A stretch of DNA of 64,000 nt from Proteles cristata cristata (Eukaryota > Chordata > Mammalia > Carnivora > Hyaenidae): contig JAESUZ010001723.1 in NCBI GenBank assembly GCA_017311185.1, positions 2,108,001 through 2,172,000 on the forward strand. The letters are read 5' to 3'. Position numbers and translations under genes: made by a program. Below, one piece after another: positions 12,301 through 26,800 of this stretch. The notes beneath the pieces were generated by a model that was given only the letters and a program-made list of their open reading frames with translations, had not been told where the DNA came from and made no database searches. Position 1 is the stretch's first letter; each line of letters starts with the position of its first letter.

Positions 12301-14771
12301 AGAACCCACAGATGGCACTCTCTCTGAAGGAGCACCCCCAGTCAACAGTATCTCTTGCTAACTTTGTGACTACAAATTAATGAGTAGTCAAGACAAAAAG
12401 ACAAAAAGAAATAAAACCAGTCACTTACACTGTTGTCCTTGTCGATTTGTATCTGAAGACCAGTCTGAATTTCTGCCTCCTCCTCTCCTATCTCGGAAAT
12501 ACTTTTTACCCTATCACAGAAAGGCTAGTTAAAATTATGGAGCTTCTGATAGCTCTTAACCTTAACAGTTATCTACTGGAGAGAAATCAAGATCACTCTT
12601 TCAGGAACTTGAGGATTTTGACAGAGTACTCCCCAACTGCTGAAGCCTACCTGATAGTAGTGCATGTGGTCAGAATGGTCCCCAGAATCGTTTCTGCAAC
12701 AAATAATACAATAGGTCTTGAGTCTGCTACAAAAAAACCCCAAGGACTGCCTATAGATTTGCCAAGAAACTTTCTTTCCCCCATTTTGTAGGGAAAGCTA
12801 CCAACCCAGACAGCAAGCGGGTCTGGCAGTACAGAGACTCTTACAAAGCTGCTACTAAAGCAAAACAGCAAAGGAACTGAGGGTGCTAGTGTAAGATCTG
12901 CTCCATCCCTGTAAGCCTGCCTCTCTGATGCAACCATTTCCCAGTTGCCACTCCTGGGGCAATATAAATATAGGAGGAAAGAGGAATTAGATTTCCTAAT
13001 ACTGTGGGGGTATATGAACAGAGTCAGGGGAGTGGGGAGTCAGAACATCATTTTTTTAGGATTCCAAGGGGCAAAGATATATAGAGATTTCTCTGCACAT
13101 CCAAGACTATATCATCATTTGGGACCCAAAGATACCAGGCAGTAAAGAGGGAAAGAACTAAAGTATCTAGTAGTGCTTTTTAAGGGGGAAAAATCTAGAG
13201 TCAGAATAAGGCAAGCTTCAGAAGAAGAAAACATGCACACATATCTGAAGCAACTCACATTGGAAGACTCCATGTCTTACTATGTCCACCGTTTATCAGT
13301 TTCCTCCCAAAAACTTGTGTAGGGGAACCACAAAGGAGCCTGACTCCTCTGCCTTACCTTCGTTTTCCAGTGGCTAAGTTTACAGCTACCATCTTCCCAT
13401 CAATACTAAATGGTGGATCAAGGTTCTGTAAGATCTTCACTACACGAAGAGCTTCCTGGAGAACCAAAGATACATTTCAGCACAAAGAGAAAGAAAAGGC
13501 CATGTCCTCTGAAAGAGAACTGAACCTGGATTTTCCTTCTCAAAAGAAAAATTTATTGAACATTATGTTCTGGTCATAACTGTAGTAGTAAGAGCACACT
13601 GGCAAACAGAGGCAACTCTTGATGAAGTGTTGATCAGAATAGTGTAGACATCAGTTTCTGGTATTGGTATCAGAAATTCAAATTCTCACGATGCTCAGCA
13701 TCCCTCCTCATCAGGGAAATACAAATCAAAACAACACTGAGATACCACCTCACGCCAGTCAGAGTGGCTAAAATGAGCAAATCAGAGAACTCTAGATGCT
13801 GGCGAGGATGTGGAGAAACGGCCACCCTCCTACACTGTTGGTGGGAATGTAAACTGGTACAGCCCCTCTGGAAAACAGTGTGGAGGTTCTTCAGGAAACT
13901 AACAATAGAACTCCCCTATGACCCAGCAATAGCACTGCTAGGAATTTACACAAGGGATACAGAAATGCTGATGCATAGGAGCACATGGACCCCAATGTTC
14001 ATAGCAGCACTCTCCACAATAGCTAAAACATGGAAAGAGCCTAAGTGTCCATCAACAGATGAATGGAACAAGAAGATGTAGTTTATCTATACCATGGAAT
14101 ACTACATGGCAATGAGAAACAATGAAATCTGGCCATGTGTAGCAACATGGATGGACCTTGAGGGTGTTATGCTGAGCGAAATAAGTCAGGCAGAGAAGGA
14201 CAAATATACGTTTGCACGTATAGGAGGATTAGGAGGAACTTGACGGAGGACCAAGGGGGAGAAGAAGGGGGGAAATGGTGGGGGAAAGGGAGAGAGGCAA
14301 ACCATGAGAGACTCTTGAATGCTGACAAAAACTAAGGACTGATGGATGTGGGGGGGAGGGGGGGAGGGGCATAGAGGAGGACACTTATGTGGATGAGCAC
14401 TGAGTGTTATGTGGAAACTAATTTGACAATAAACTATTTGTAAAAAAAAAAAAAAGAAATTCAAATTCTCTTCTTTTAGGCTACAATAGTCATTACAGCA
14501 GATCCAGTTTACAAAGTCCCTTATGATTTATGAGCATGAAATCTAAGAAATATCAATGATTTTTATTACTACCTTCACATTATTATGTAGAAAACGGCCC
14601 CACAACTAAAAATTCAAGCCAAGCAAACTTTTGAGGAAAAAGGAGGAAATGTCCTATTACCATCAAATATAAAACCATCTCTGGCTAAGAAAAAAATTTT
14701 AGAAATTAAAAAATTCACGAACTCTTGAAAGTTAGGTACACAGATTCCTCACAAGTAATTATGTTCTTATG

Positions 14772-14812
<41 letters not shown>

Positions 14813-17800
14813 GAGAGCATGCCAGCGAGTGGACATGAGGGTAGAGGGGCAGAGAGAGAGAGAACCCAGAACAAGCTTTGTGCTGACACAGGGCTTAAAC
14901 TCACAATCTGTGAGATCATAACCTGAACCAAAATCAAGAGTCAGACGCTTAACTGACTGAGCCATCCAGGTGCCCCAGTTCTCATGTTATTTTAATTGGA
15001 CATTGTAATGCCATAAGACAAAGCCAGATTTGGAAAAACACTCAAGAGTTCTAACTTTAAAGGATAGTCCCTTCATCTGAATGAGCATTAAACCCAAACG
15101 AAAGAACAAGAGGGATTGTGATACTAGATAGCACACGAGAATTCCAACAATAAGGAAGCCCCTCAAACCTTAAGGATTCTAGAGCCAGCTGTCCCTTGGC
15201 TATCCCAAAACAGAGAAACTTACCGCATGGGAGTCAAGGTCAATAAAACCGTAAGTGTGGCCCATGGGGCCAGTTCTGTTCTTGATGATACGGACATTGG
15301 CAGTAGTAAGGCGGACGTAGGGCTCTAGCACTTCCACTATGACCTCAGGTGGAGTAGAACGATAGATGCGCTTTAGCATGATTGCTGAACAAACCACGCA
15401 CAAATGGGAAAGGAACAAAGAAAGCGTGAGAGGTTAATTTTCAAAGCCCTCAGAGCCTGAGTGTCTTATTTATTTGTTCATTCCTTCCTTCCTTCATTCA
15501 TTTATATTTTTGAACAGCAGGCAAAAGTTTATTAGAGCATACAATAAGAAAGGATGAATAGTAGGAAAGCTCTCAGAGAGGGGACATTAGAAAGTGAATG
15601 CCCCTCTGATTATCTTTTTAAAAAAATAAATGCTTATTTCATTTCATTTTTTGAAAGAGAGAGAGAGCATGAGCAGAGGAGGGACAGACAGACAGATACA
15701 CACACTGATCTGAAGCAGGCTCCAGGCCCTGAGCTGTCAGCACAGAGCCCAATGCAGGGCTCAAACCCATGAACCTGACCATGACTTGAGCCAAAGTTGC
15801 ATGCTTTACCAACTAAGCCATCCAGGTGCCCCTAAAAAAATGTTTATTTTTGAGAGAGAGAGACAGGGAGAGACAGAGAGAGAGCGAGCGAGCACCCATG
15901 TCACGTGTGTACATACACATGTGAGCAGGGGAGGGGCAGAGAGAAAGGGTGACAGAGGATTTGAAGTGGATTCTATGCTGACAACAGAAAGCCTGATGCG
16001 AGGCTCTGACTCCTGAACTGTGAAATCATGACCTGAGTTGAGGTCGGGGAAGCTTAATTGACTGAGCCACCCAGGTGCCCTTTATTGTTCTGCTTTTTTT
16101 TTTTTTTAACTACAGATGCCATTCTTCTCTAGCAAGGCTGATTCTATAAAACAACACTGGTCATATACTTCAAACATTTCTTCACCAATATTCAGAAATC
16201 TAAAATGATGCCTTGCCGCATTTGAATGGCAACTTGCTATTTGGAGGATACAGATTACTTTGACTGGCATGGCAAGGCCTACAGAAAGCAAGAGCCTCTA
16301 TCCTAAGGTTGAGCAGTTTTAATAGGGTGTAAAAGAGAGCTGGTCCCTAGCCACACAACAGACCATCTATATTCCAACTGAGGTGGTCAAAATCTAGTAC
16401 ACCTCCTGACAAACCACTTACTTTTGCTTTCCCCATCCTGGCGTGTCTCCCCAGACCATGGCTCCTTCTCTCGGTCTCTTCGAAAGGTAAGCCCTTCCCT
16501 TCGAGAAGGAGGTAGATATCTTTCTGCTTCTCTCTTTTGATGTCCCAAGCGTGGTTCTTGTCCTTCTTCCCGCTTTTTAGATTCAGATTCCTTATCAGCT
16601 GACCTTGGAGACTGGCTGGGCTGTTTTTCTGATGGTGCTGGTATGGATGTTTTCTGAGGCTGAGGATAGGTTATTAATTCTTGCTTGGCCTCTGTCACTA
16701 GAGGAACAGAAAGAGAAAGAGAATCTCCAGAAGGTTTCATCCAAAAAATACTACTGCTGTATTCCACCTTACCTGCATTGGAATGCTTTTAACGGTCTCA
16801 GAAATATCTACAAAAAAGTCCTCTAACAGATTTTAAGCAAGGCTAATGAGTCAGCACATGAAATACTTCAAAGAAACCACTCAAGTATTGAAAAAATTTC
16901 ACCTTACGAGTTCTCTATTACTTTCCAAACATTTAAATATAAGAAATCCTTCATGAGACTCCAGGCCTGAATATACAACCAATGATAAGAATAGATTTGG
17001 CAACAAAATCACCAAAGATATGACCACTGCCAGAAGTTTGGTAGAAACAGATTTCCTGTTTATGTCTAGGAGCCTTGCTTCTTCCAGTGTTATGATACTA
17101 TGACAGCTGCTTCAAATTCTCTACAACCATGGGCGGGCGGGCTCCCTCTTCTCTAGGGAAGTTAACAGAACTACATGAGTATGGCTCATTCACATGCAAA
17201 TAATTATAATGAGCAAATGTCCTTCAAAATATAACTGATTCACTTCAAATCTCTTTCTATAGCAGGACAATTAGTCCAACTAATTAGGAGCATAGTTTTG
17301 CAGTTAATTCATTCTTGGAGAGTTCACAGGAAGCCATGTGGCTCAAAAAAAAAGACATTCTATAGGAGCAATGTAGAATTTACTTAAGAGCAGTGATAGG
17401 CAACTAGTGAATACCTGCTTTACACGTTTCCAGGTTAAAGTCGTCTCAGCCCTCTCGGTGGTATGGTACCCAAGGATTTTTATAAACCATCCATTCATTT
17501 GTTAGAATACATGGAGAAAGAAGTCTTTCTTGAGGGAGAAAACACAATTTTGCCTAATCTGAAGTAATACAAGTTAAAAATCTCACTTATTTACTCACCT
17601 TCTCACAGGTTGGTTTAGTCTCTACAGCATGTAGGGCCTTCCTTAAAGATTTTCAGAACACTTGCTTCACAGTCCTCACTAGAGAGTAGAATCTCCACTA
17701 CAGCCCAAAATCCCAGCTAAGAAACTCTTTGAAGGCATACTAAGTTCTACACTTGGAACAAATAGGTCCTTCAGGCTATCAGGATCCGTACACTGAACTG

Positions 17801-20800
17801 TATTTTATGGCTGTGCCCTAGCTCTCCTGAACGGGTAATAATATCAGAAACAGGCATATAACAGTCACTGCTATAGGACTGTTGTTACAGATGCCTTTGA
17901 AAGACTCTTGAAAGTTGTCTTCCTGAAGGCTCTCAGCTCTCTGGAGAAATGTAAAGTTCAGGGGCTGAGAAGCTATTAGGTTTATCCTTCTATGAAAACC
18001 ATATATACTCTCGATCCTATTTTCTCTTGTTCATATTTTTACTGTTATCTTAACAAATATTTTTCCGTTAAAGATCCTGAAATGTTTAGATAGAGTGTAA
18101 ATAAGAACACCATTTCAATAAAAATGATCCCCAATAACTTCAAAGCAGTGGGGGTGAGGGTCACATGGACTAAAGCCACGTGGACTCTTTCTCGACATCC
18201 TTAACTGTATTCTAAATAGCACTACTACTGATCTCTGGTCAGCTGCTCACTTAGCCTCCTCAGTGTGAGGATCCTGCAAACCCAACACTTTTCCCTAGTG
18301 GAACTCTTGAGATCCAATATCATTCACTAACAGTTCACATGAAGTCGGAGATCACAATGGACTTTGAAGAGATTCACAGATCAACTTGTATTTAAGGATG
18401 ACCACTGTTTCAAAACCTGCAATTTGTTTTGCTCAGTACACAAAATAGAAGCCACCACCACCACCACCTCTGCCACAACTCACCTTCCCTTGGGCACTTG
18501 CAGAGTGAACATGAAGATCGGTACCCAGCTACGCTGGCCTTACACTGCATGGGAAAGGTAAAGACTTCAATTTGACCAAAAGCATTTTAAAAAATCTTAC
18601 GTATATTGAACACAACAGTAACCTGCCAAACATGAAAGAAACAAACCATATCCCAGATCACCATAAAACCTAACAAATCTGATGCCCCCCCCCTCCCCAG
18701 AGTGGGCAGACAGAATGTGGTGAGCTGCTGTTCGAGAGCAGTCTTCTAACAGAGCACCTAGCTCTGGAGCAAAAGCCCCAAATGCTTTTCCCAGAACAAA
18801 GACTTCTACAGGAAATAAATTTAACTAAGAAAACTGGACTGTTAGGGGCGCCTGAGTGGCTTAGTTGGTTAAGCGTCCAACTCTTGGTTTCGGCTCAGGT
18901 CCTGATCTCACACAGTTTGTGAGTTCGAGCACAGAGCCTGCTTGGGATTTCTCTATCCCTCTCTCTGCCCCTCCTCGGTTTGCTGTCTCTCTCTCAAAAA
19001 ATAAGTAAACATAAAAAAAGAAAAGAGAAGAGAAGAAAAAAAAACGAAAACTAGACTATTAAATGGTTTATAGGATGGATATTACTGCCCCAAAATCATT
19101 GCCACTCACAGTGTGCATCCAACATTTCATCCTAAACTGCTTATGGCAGCCCCAACCAGGCTTGGCTGGAACTGAGAATTCATTTATCAATTCCCCCTTA
19201 GTCAAACACTGATTTAAAAAAGGGGTAACAGGGGCGCCTGGGTGGCTTAGTCAGTTGAGCGTCCGACTTTCGCTTAGGTCATGATCTCGCAGTTCGTGGG
19301 TTCGAGCCCCGCGTAGGGCTCTGTGCTGACTGCCAGCTCAGAGCCTGGAGCCTGCTTCGGATTCTGTGTCTCCCTCTCTCTCTGACCCTCCCTGCTCACG
19401 CTGTCTCTCTCTCTCTCCTAAAAATAAATAAAACATTAAAAAAAAAAAAAAAGGGGGGGGCAACAAAAGAGGAGGAAGATACTGAAGTAGTACCTCTGGC
19501 AGCTATTCTGAGGTTGTTGAAAAGGAACATTCATTAGCCGGAAAAGGGAAAAGACCCTTTGTAATGTGAATGTGGTTCTTCTTGTTTGAACCTATGAATA
19601 AAAAGGCAAGCACATGCCCAACCCAAAGACCCTGAACTTTTGCCAATGAGCTTCCACCAAGGAGTATGAGGACAGAGAACTGACTGGCAGGAAATCAAAT
19701 ACCAGGAACACTGAAGAAAAGGCTGTTATTTGAGCAGGGCCTTGTAGGGCGAGTAAGGGAATGCCAGATGGTGGAGAGAAGAATAATCAGAGAAGCAGAA
19801 GCTAATGAGTAAACAGCACACACCAGGAATCAGGCCTGTTTCACACATCGTTACTTAAATGATTCGGACAACTATTATCTCATTTTGTAGAAGGTGAAAC
19901 TGAGGCCTGGAGAGGGTAAGTGACTTGAGTAAAGTCATTATAATCGATTATTTTGTTGTTCCCTTCTCTGTGAGCTCCACAGTCCCTGTCCACTCTCAGG
20001 TGACTATGATACCTCCCTGCGGCCTGAGTGCACTCCTCTCTCCCTTCTCTATTGTCAGCTTTGGCCAACAGTGTAAGTGGGCCTGGCAGAAGCTCTAAGA
20101 GCCATCACTTTGTGAGAATGAGCCTCTCATCCTCTCCCTCAGCCAGGGGAAGAGCAGTGCTACATTGGGACTGTTCCATACACCTGAGTTCCAGAATGAG
20201 AGGCTGTGGAGCAGAACTGAAATAATAACCCATAGCTCCAAATATGTAATTTAAATTAACAATATGCATATCAATTTAAGTCACTGGTATTTGGAGGCTG
20301 CTTGTTATTACAGAAGAGTTGTAAGTGGTAGGTCAGGAACCTAACCTTGGTTGTTTTTTTGCCCCCCCACTCCCACACCCACCGCCTTGGTTTCTTTCAA
20401 GTACCATAACCTTCACCTGTTTCAAATTTCCAGTAATTTCAAGTATATGAGGGAGTGCAACGATCACTACAATCTAACTTTAGAAAATCTTCATTGCCTC
20501 CATTCTCACCAGTCCCATGAAATGGGACTATAAGGTCTTTTGTGTCTGGCATAGTGTTTTCAAAGTTTATCCATGTTGTAACATGTTTCAGTATTTCGTT
20601 CCTTTTAATTGCGAAATAGCATTCCACGGTATGGCTGTACTATGTTGTCTATCCATTCATCAGTTATGGGCATTTAGTTGTTTCCACTTCTGGGCCATTA
20701 TAAATCATACTGCTATAAATATTGTTTTTATTATTTATTTTATTATTATTTTTTAGTGTTTTATTATTATTTTTTAGTGTTTTATTTATTTCTTAGAGAG

Positions 20801-23800
20801 AGAGAGATAGCGTGAGCAGGGGAGGGTCAGAGAGAGAGGGAGATACAGAATCCGAAACAGGCTCCGACTGAGCCACCCAGGCGCCCCTATCACAATTAAT
20901 TTTTGTGCAAAAATCACTATTAAGAAAGTGAAAGTCAGGAGGCGTCTGGGTGGCTCAATCAGTTGAGCATCCAAATCATGATTTTAGCTCAGATCGTGAT
21001 CCCAGGACCCTCATGATCAAGCCATGTCATCTGGCTCTGTGCTGAGTGTGGAGCCTGCTTAAGATTCTCTCTCTCCCTCTGACCCTTTCCACTGCCTGTG
21101 CTCATTTGTGCTCTGTCTCATAAACAACTAAAGGGGCGCCTGGGTGGCTTAGTCGGTTAAGCGTCCGACTTTCACTTAGGTCATGATCTCGTGGTTCGTG
21201 GGTTCGAGCCCCGCGTCGGGCTCTGTGCTGACTGCCGGCTCAGAGCCTGGAGCCTGTTTCAATCTGTGACTTCCTCTCTCTCTGACTCTCCCCTGCTCAC
21301 GCTGTCTCTCTCTCTCTCTCCTAGAAATAAATAAAACATTAAAAAAATAAAAAAATAAAAAAAATAAACAACTAAATAAAAATAAATAAAATAGAAAGTT
21401 AAGGACAATACAAAGGATAGGAGAACATATTTGGAAATCATATATCCGATAAGGATTTACATCCAAATGTATACAGAACTCTTACAACTTAATAACAAAA
21501 AGACAACTCAATTAAATATGGGCAAAGGACTTGAATAAATATTTCTCCAAAGAAGATACATAAGTGGCAATAAGCACATAAAAAAGATACTCAACATCAT
21601 TAGTGACTACGGAAAAGCAAATTAAAATAACGGATACTATTTCACACCCATTAGGATGGCTATTATCAAATAAGGGTTGGGATGCCTGACAGGCTCAGTT
21701 GGCAGAGTGCCTGACTCTTGATCTTGGGGTTGTGAGTTACAGCCCTACTTTGGCTGTAGAAATTACTTAAAAATAATTTTTTTTTAAAAAGGGGGTTAAA
21801 AATTACAAATGTTGGCAAGGATGTACAGAAATTGGAATTCTCATTTATTGACAGTGGGCATATAAAATGGTGCAGATGCTATCTACAGAAAACAGTTTGG
21901 TGATTCCTCAAAGAGTTTAAACATAAAAGTACCATATGACCTGACAATTCCTGGGTATATACCCAAAGAACTGAAAATGTGTGTTCAAGCAAAAACCTGT
22001 ACATGAATTAACATTCACAGCAGTCTTGTTCATAACAGACAAGATGTGGAAACAACCCATAAACTGATGAATGAATAAACAAAATGTGGTAGTCAGATAA
22101 TATTATTCAGCCTAGAAATGAATGAGGTGCTGATACATCACAACATGGATAAACCCTGACAATATGCTGAGTGAATGAAAGCAGATACAAAAGACCACAT
22201 ATTATATGATTCCACTTAGATGAAATATCTAGAATAGGCAAATTCACAGAGCTAGAAAGTTAATTAGTGGTTTACTAGGAAGTGAGGGAAAAGAGAATGA
22301 GGAGTGACTATTTAATAGATAAAGGGTTTCTTTTTGAGGTGATGAAAAAATAGTGTTGACAGTTGTACAGCATTGGGAATGTACTTAATGCCACCGAATT
22401 ATACGTTTTAAAATGGTTAAAATGATAAATTTAATGTTATGTGTTAAGTTAAATGTTTTCAGAAAATGACACCATAAGGCAATATATCATGAAATATGAT
22501 ACTTTGGTTAATGACAACCACAGCTATCCAAATTATTTTTCACTGAGATTAACAAATTGTCAAGCTAAAGTTTTTACTGAATTTTATCAAGTTCTATAAT
22601 GAACTTTTAATGAATCATGGTTCATGAACTTTATAATTTTTTAAAAAGTTTATTTATTTAGAGAGAGAGAGAGTGAGTGCATGCGTGCGTATGTGAGCAG
22701 GAGAGAGAATCCCAAGAAGGCTCTGCACTGTTACCATAGAGCCCAAAGCAAGGCTTGAACCCACGAACCGTAAGATTGTGATCTGAGCCAAAATCAAGAG
22801 TTGGCTGCTTGACTGACTGAGCCACCCAGAAACCCTGAAACTATAAATTTTTCATAATTATTTTTGAAACGAAGTAGGAATGAAAAATGACAAATTTTAT
22901 TTTCATGTTCATTTATAATCTGGTTAGACTCCTCTAAGAATATAGCCTAAAATCTTTAAATGTGCTATTCAAGAAGAAGATTAGAATTTAACAGAGGAAA
23001 GATGCCACAGTACCTAAATTTCTATATCCTTGGAAACCCTTTAATATCCAAAAAAATGTATACCTCCCACAGAACCAGCCTTTCCAAATACTAATTATCC
23101 TGTAACCACCCCCAGGAAGGGTAACCAAGGAGAGGCTGTAAGTCTAGGCACTGCTTTCAGTTCATCATCAATAGAAAAACATGGCATATGTCCCTTGAGA
23201 ATGTGTCTCCAACAGGCCAATAAGAACCCTCTATGGCCACAGAGAGCAGCTGGGACGTAGGAATGATGGCTGACCTTGCTCTGACCCTCAGTTCATCTGA
23301 ACTAAGGAAGAAGAGCTTAGTCCTCAGCAATGCATACTACCAGGTAGCATCCTAGAGACATGAAGAAGCTATGATGCTGGATCCTTACTTCTAAGGAACA
23401 GAATTCCAGGCACTTACCCGTTTGCAGTACCAAAAATCCGGGCCTGATATATACTCAAGGATGACTTCTTTGTCATGGATCATTACAGTTCCCTGTGAAG
23501 ACAAAGACAGAAGCCATCAACGTCAACCCTCAGAGAAACCAAGAGACAGGAAGGCACAGCCATGCCTTTCCAGTCCCCAAACCAAAACATTTTACAAAGA
23601 GTGACCTATTCATTGACAAAAGGAAATGGCTGTTTTAAGCCACAGACTTGGGGCAGTGTGGCACAGCAAGCTTAAGCTTAGGGAAAGGGTGTGGCAGAAG
23701 GTGAGATCAGTCTTCAGCCTTGGCTCCTGTGGGTCAGGGTGCTGTCCTTGGGCAGGTTAGGCTCAGTCTACTTCTCCAGAGGTCATGTAGTGCACTTTGA

Positions 23801-26800
23801 CATGAGTCCCAGCAAGTCTCCCCCACCTGGCTTGGAGCTAGAACACTATCAAGAAGCAAACTCTTCCTTCTGCATCACAGAGGCACAGGAGCCCTCTCAA
23901 TTGTCTTCTTTTCCATGGCTAACTTAAAAATTTCCTTGGGAGAGGTAGGTGGGGCTCTTAATTTCGGTGCCTGAAAACTTTCTTTGGAACACTGGCCGCA
24001 TGGCAAAAGCACCAGGAAAAAGAGGTACAACCCCAATGACAGGCAGAAAGGAGAAAGGTGAAAGCTTCATAGCAGGTCACATCCTTATGGCAGGAACCTG
24101 AATGGCTGGTGGTGGCAGCACAGGTGCTGGCGGCAGTGGTGGCAGCAGCATCACTCTGGCTTGGAGCCTACAGAGTGAGCTAGCCATGAAATCTGAGGAG
24201 CAACCATTGGCAAATAAGCACTTTGGGGAGGTCTGGCACAGGAACGGGTAGGGAAAGGGGCTCAGTAAGCCTACAGTTACAGAGTTCCTTTGCCTCTGCA
24301 TTTTAGAAAAGTCACAAATTCTATATCATATCAAGAAAAAGTTAAGTTTTAATAAACACTAGCCAGCAGATACGTGTTAGAGTAGAAGAAAAAAATCTCT
24401 GCCTACTGACAAGAGACCCTCACCCACACTGGTAAGTGAACTAACCGAGGATGCGACTCTGGAACTAGCCCCTGCGCTGTGTTCATTCTCCGCCCTCTAG
24501 GGTCCTCTGTGTCTCCTCAGACAGGGCTCTGAGTTCTACAAGGCATTTCTTTGCAATTGGACCTCAGTTTCTTGCTTGAATCCATACATCTGTCAAATAA
24601 TGCTTTACCTCTCTGCTTTTCACACCAAAAGAGTCAAGAGAAATACATAGAATAAAATTATTGTCTTGTCAAAACCAAAGGAAATCTGCCCGCCTGCCTA
24701 GGTCCTAGAATCTGGTCTCTGAGAAATTGTGTCTTGGCTTGTTCTCAAGGTTAGAGGATGATGATAATAAAAATTTGCTAACATTTATTAAGCACTTACT
24801 CAGAACCAAAAACTGTTAAGTATGTTATTTTATTTAATCCCCTAAATGATCCCATAAAATAACATTATCTCCACTTTACAGATGAGGAAACATGCTCAGA
24901 GCCAAGGTCACCTAGATGGTGAAAGGTAGAGCCAGATTCACACGTGGGGCTGTAGATAAGGGACCTCCTGCTGCATTCAACTCCTGTTCTGTATTAGGGA
25001 CAAGCAATCTTCTCTCAGAAACCAATCCAGAAAAGAGAAGAACTCTGCAGGCAGAGAGGGTCAAGGAACTATCACTCTGCCAAGCTCTACTCCTACAGGA
25101 GGTTGGTCAAGATGGTACCCTTCCACGCAGAGATAGTATGTCATGTCATTTAAGAACATGGACTCTGGGACAGGTGCCCTAAATCTGAATCCTGCCTCCA
25201 CCTCATGACCTTTAAACAAGAACCTTAATTTCCATGTGCTTTAGTTTCCTCATTTGTAAAGTAGGGATAACAGTATCTATTTCATAAGGTGATTATGAAG
25301 ATTAAGTACATTAATACATGTAAAGAGCTTAGCATGGAATATAGTGAGGGCTTAATAAATGTATTTCAACTCCTAAGTGCTAAAAAAGGACTAGAATCAG
25401 CAGGCGAGATGAGACAAGGTCAAAATGCCACTGACTTCACCTCATTTGCTTGACAGGTTAATATTTCACAACCCATTTCAATCTACTAAAAGACCAAAGC
25501 CTTCACAGGAAACGGTCACCACAAATCAGAACCTGTATCTTCATGACACCACTTAGTGTTGGTTGTCAACTGCTGGGCCAGATCTTAGTGTCCAGGCTAA
25601 ATCTTGCTGGCATTTTATTATCAGTACCAAGTGCAGTACTTGGTACAGAAAAGAAACTAAAGCCCTTGGGGAATGAACAAAAGACTGGATCCAACCACCC
25701 TTGGACGGCTGAAGTGCTTAGCACACAATGGCTCCAAAGGAGGTACTGCTGTCATAGTGTGCATCTGTATACCCAGTCCACAGATGTGTGGGTTGCCATT
25801 TGAAGAGTGAACGGTGCTGCAGAACAAGGCACTACTGTGAATACGGTCAATTGCAAATTTTGATTTACCACTTGAAGGCATCAATAAATAGATTCAGGAA
25901 TTCCTAAGGCAAGGAGTGTAACAAATATGCTACTCCAGGAATCACGGATGACATTCTGTCTGGGGTAGGAAACTCCTTCTGCCAGGATCACTCATTAGCA
26001 CATCAACTTTGAGAAAATTGCCTTCACCTCCTCTATTACAAAGGCAATGATTTCCAATCCCTCTGAGTTCCATTCAGGTAGGAAGACTCTTTCTTTTCAA
26101 CCTGCACATTGCTAGACATAAAGCTGCCAGAGGAGACCACTGCTAAAGAATATGAAATGGTTTTAATATCACTATTGAAGAACAGCCAATTGTTTTGATA
26201 AGAATAAAATGACACAGAAATCACCTGAATGAGAACAATCAGGTTTATCTATGATTATCCCCCAGCTGCTATCATACTTAGGCTGTCCACATACACCAAG
26301 CACAGGTGTAACACACACTATACCCCTTCCTATCCTGGCCAGGCCTTTCTTCAGATTGCATAAACATCTGCCAGTGTCTCCTAGGGAAGCAAACTGTGGG
26401 GAGGTAGATTAATAAATAAGTTAAATATTAATAAGTAAAAAAGTAATGTCATCAATAAATGATTTAATCACTTTTGGTTGTCTTTTAATTGTCTATTATC
26501 TACCATCTTCACACATTAGGGTTTTTATTCATCATTTGAATTATTGGGTTGTGATTGTTAAACTACTAAAGCAAAGATACCATGAAAACCAGGACTCTAA
26601 TTAACCAGGACTGGCTCCCAAAGAGGAATTTCAAATTTTACATTTGAAAGTAAAACCGTAGAACCAAAGACAGACACCTCCTTTCTCAGCAGTGTTAGAT
26701 TGGGCTCAAATTAGATTAAAACCTGTTAAAATTCTCCAAGCCTAAAGCCCTCCCTTAACCAATTCACCTATAGATGTTCCTACATATAATCTCAAAGGGT

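Noticed and set aside
13764..14081. 105-codon frame with [14 protein letters not shown]
   Set aside because: It is the C-terminal end of L1 ORF2 within a truncated insertion, not a host gene.
24108..24152. GGTGGCAGC-rich stretch as a coding repeat
   Set aside because: Short, with no open frame supported by splice sites or homology.
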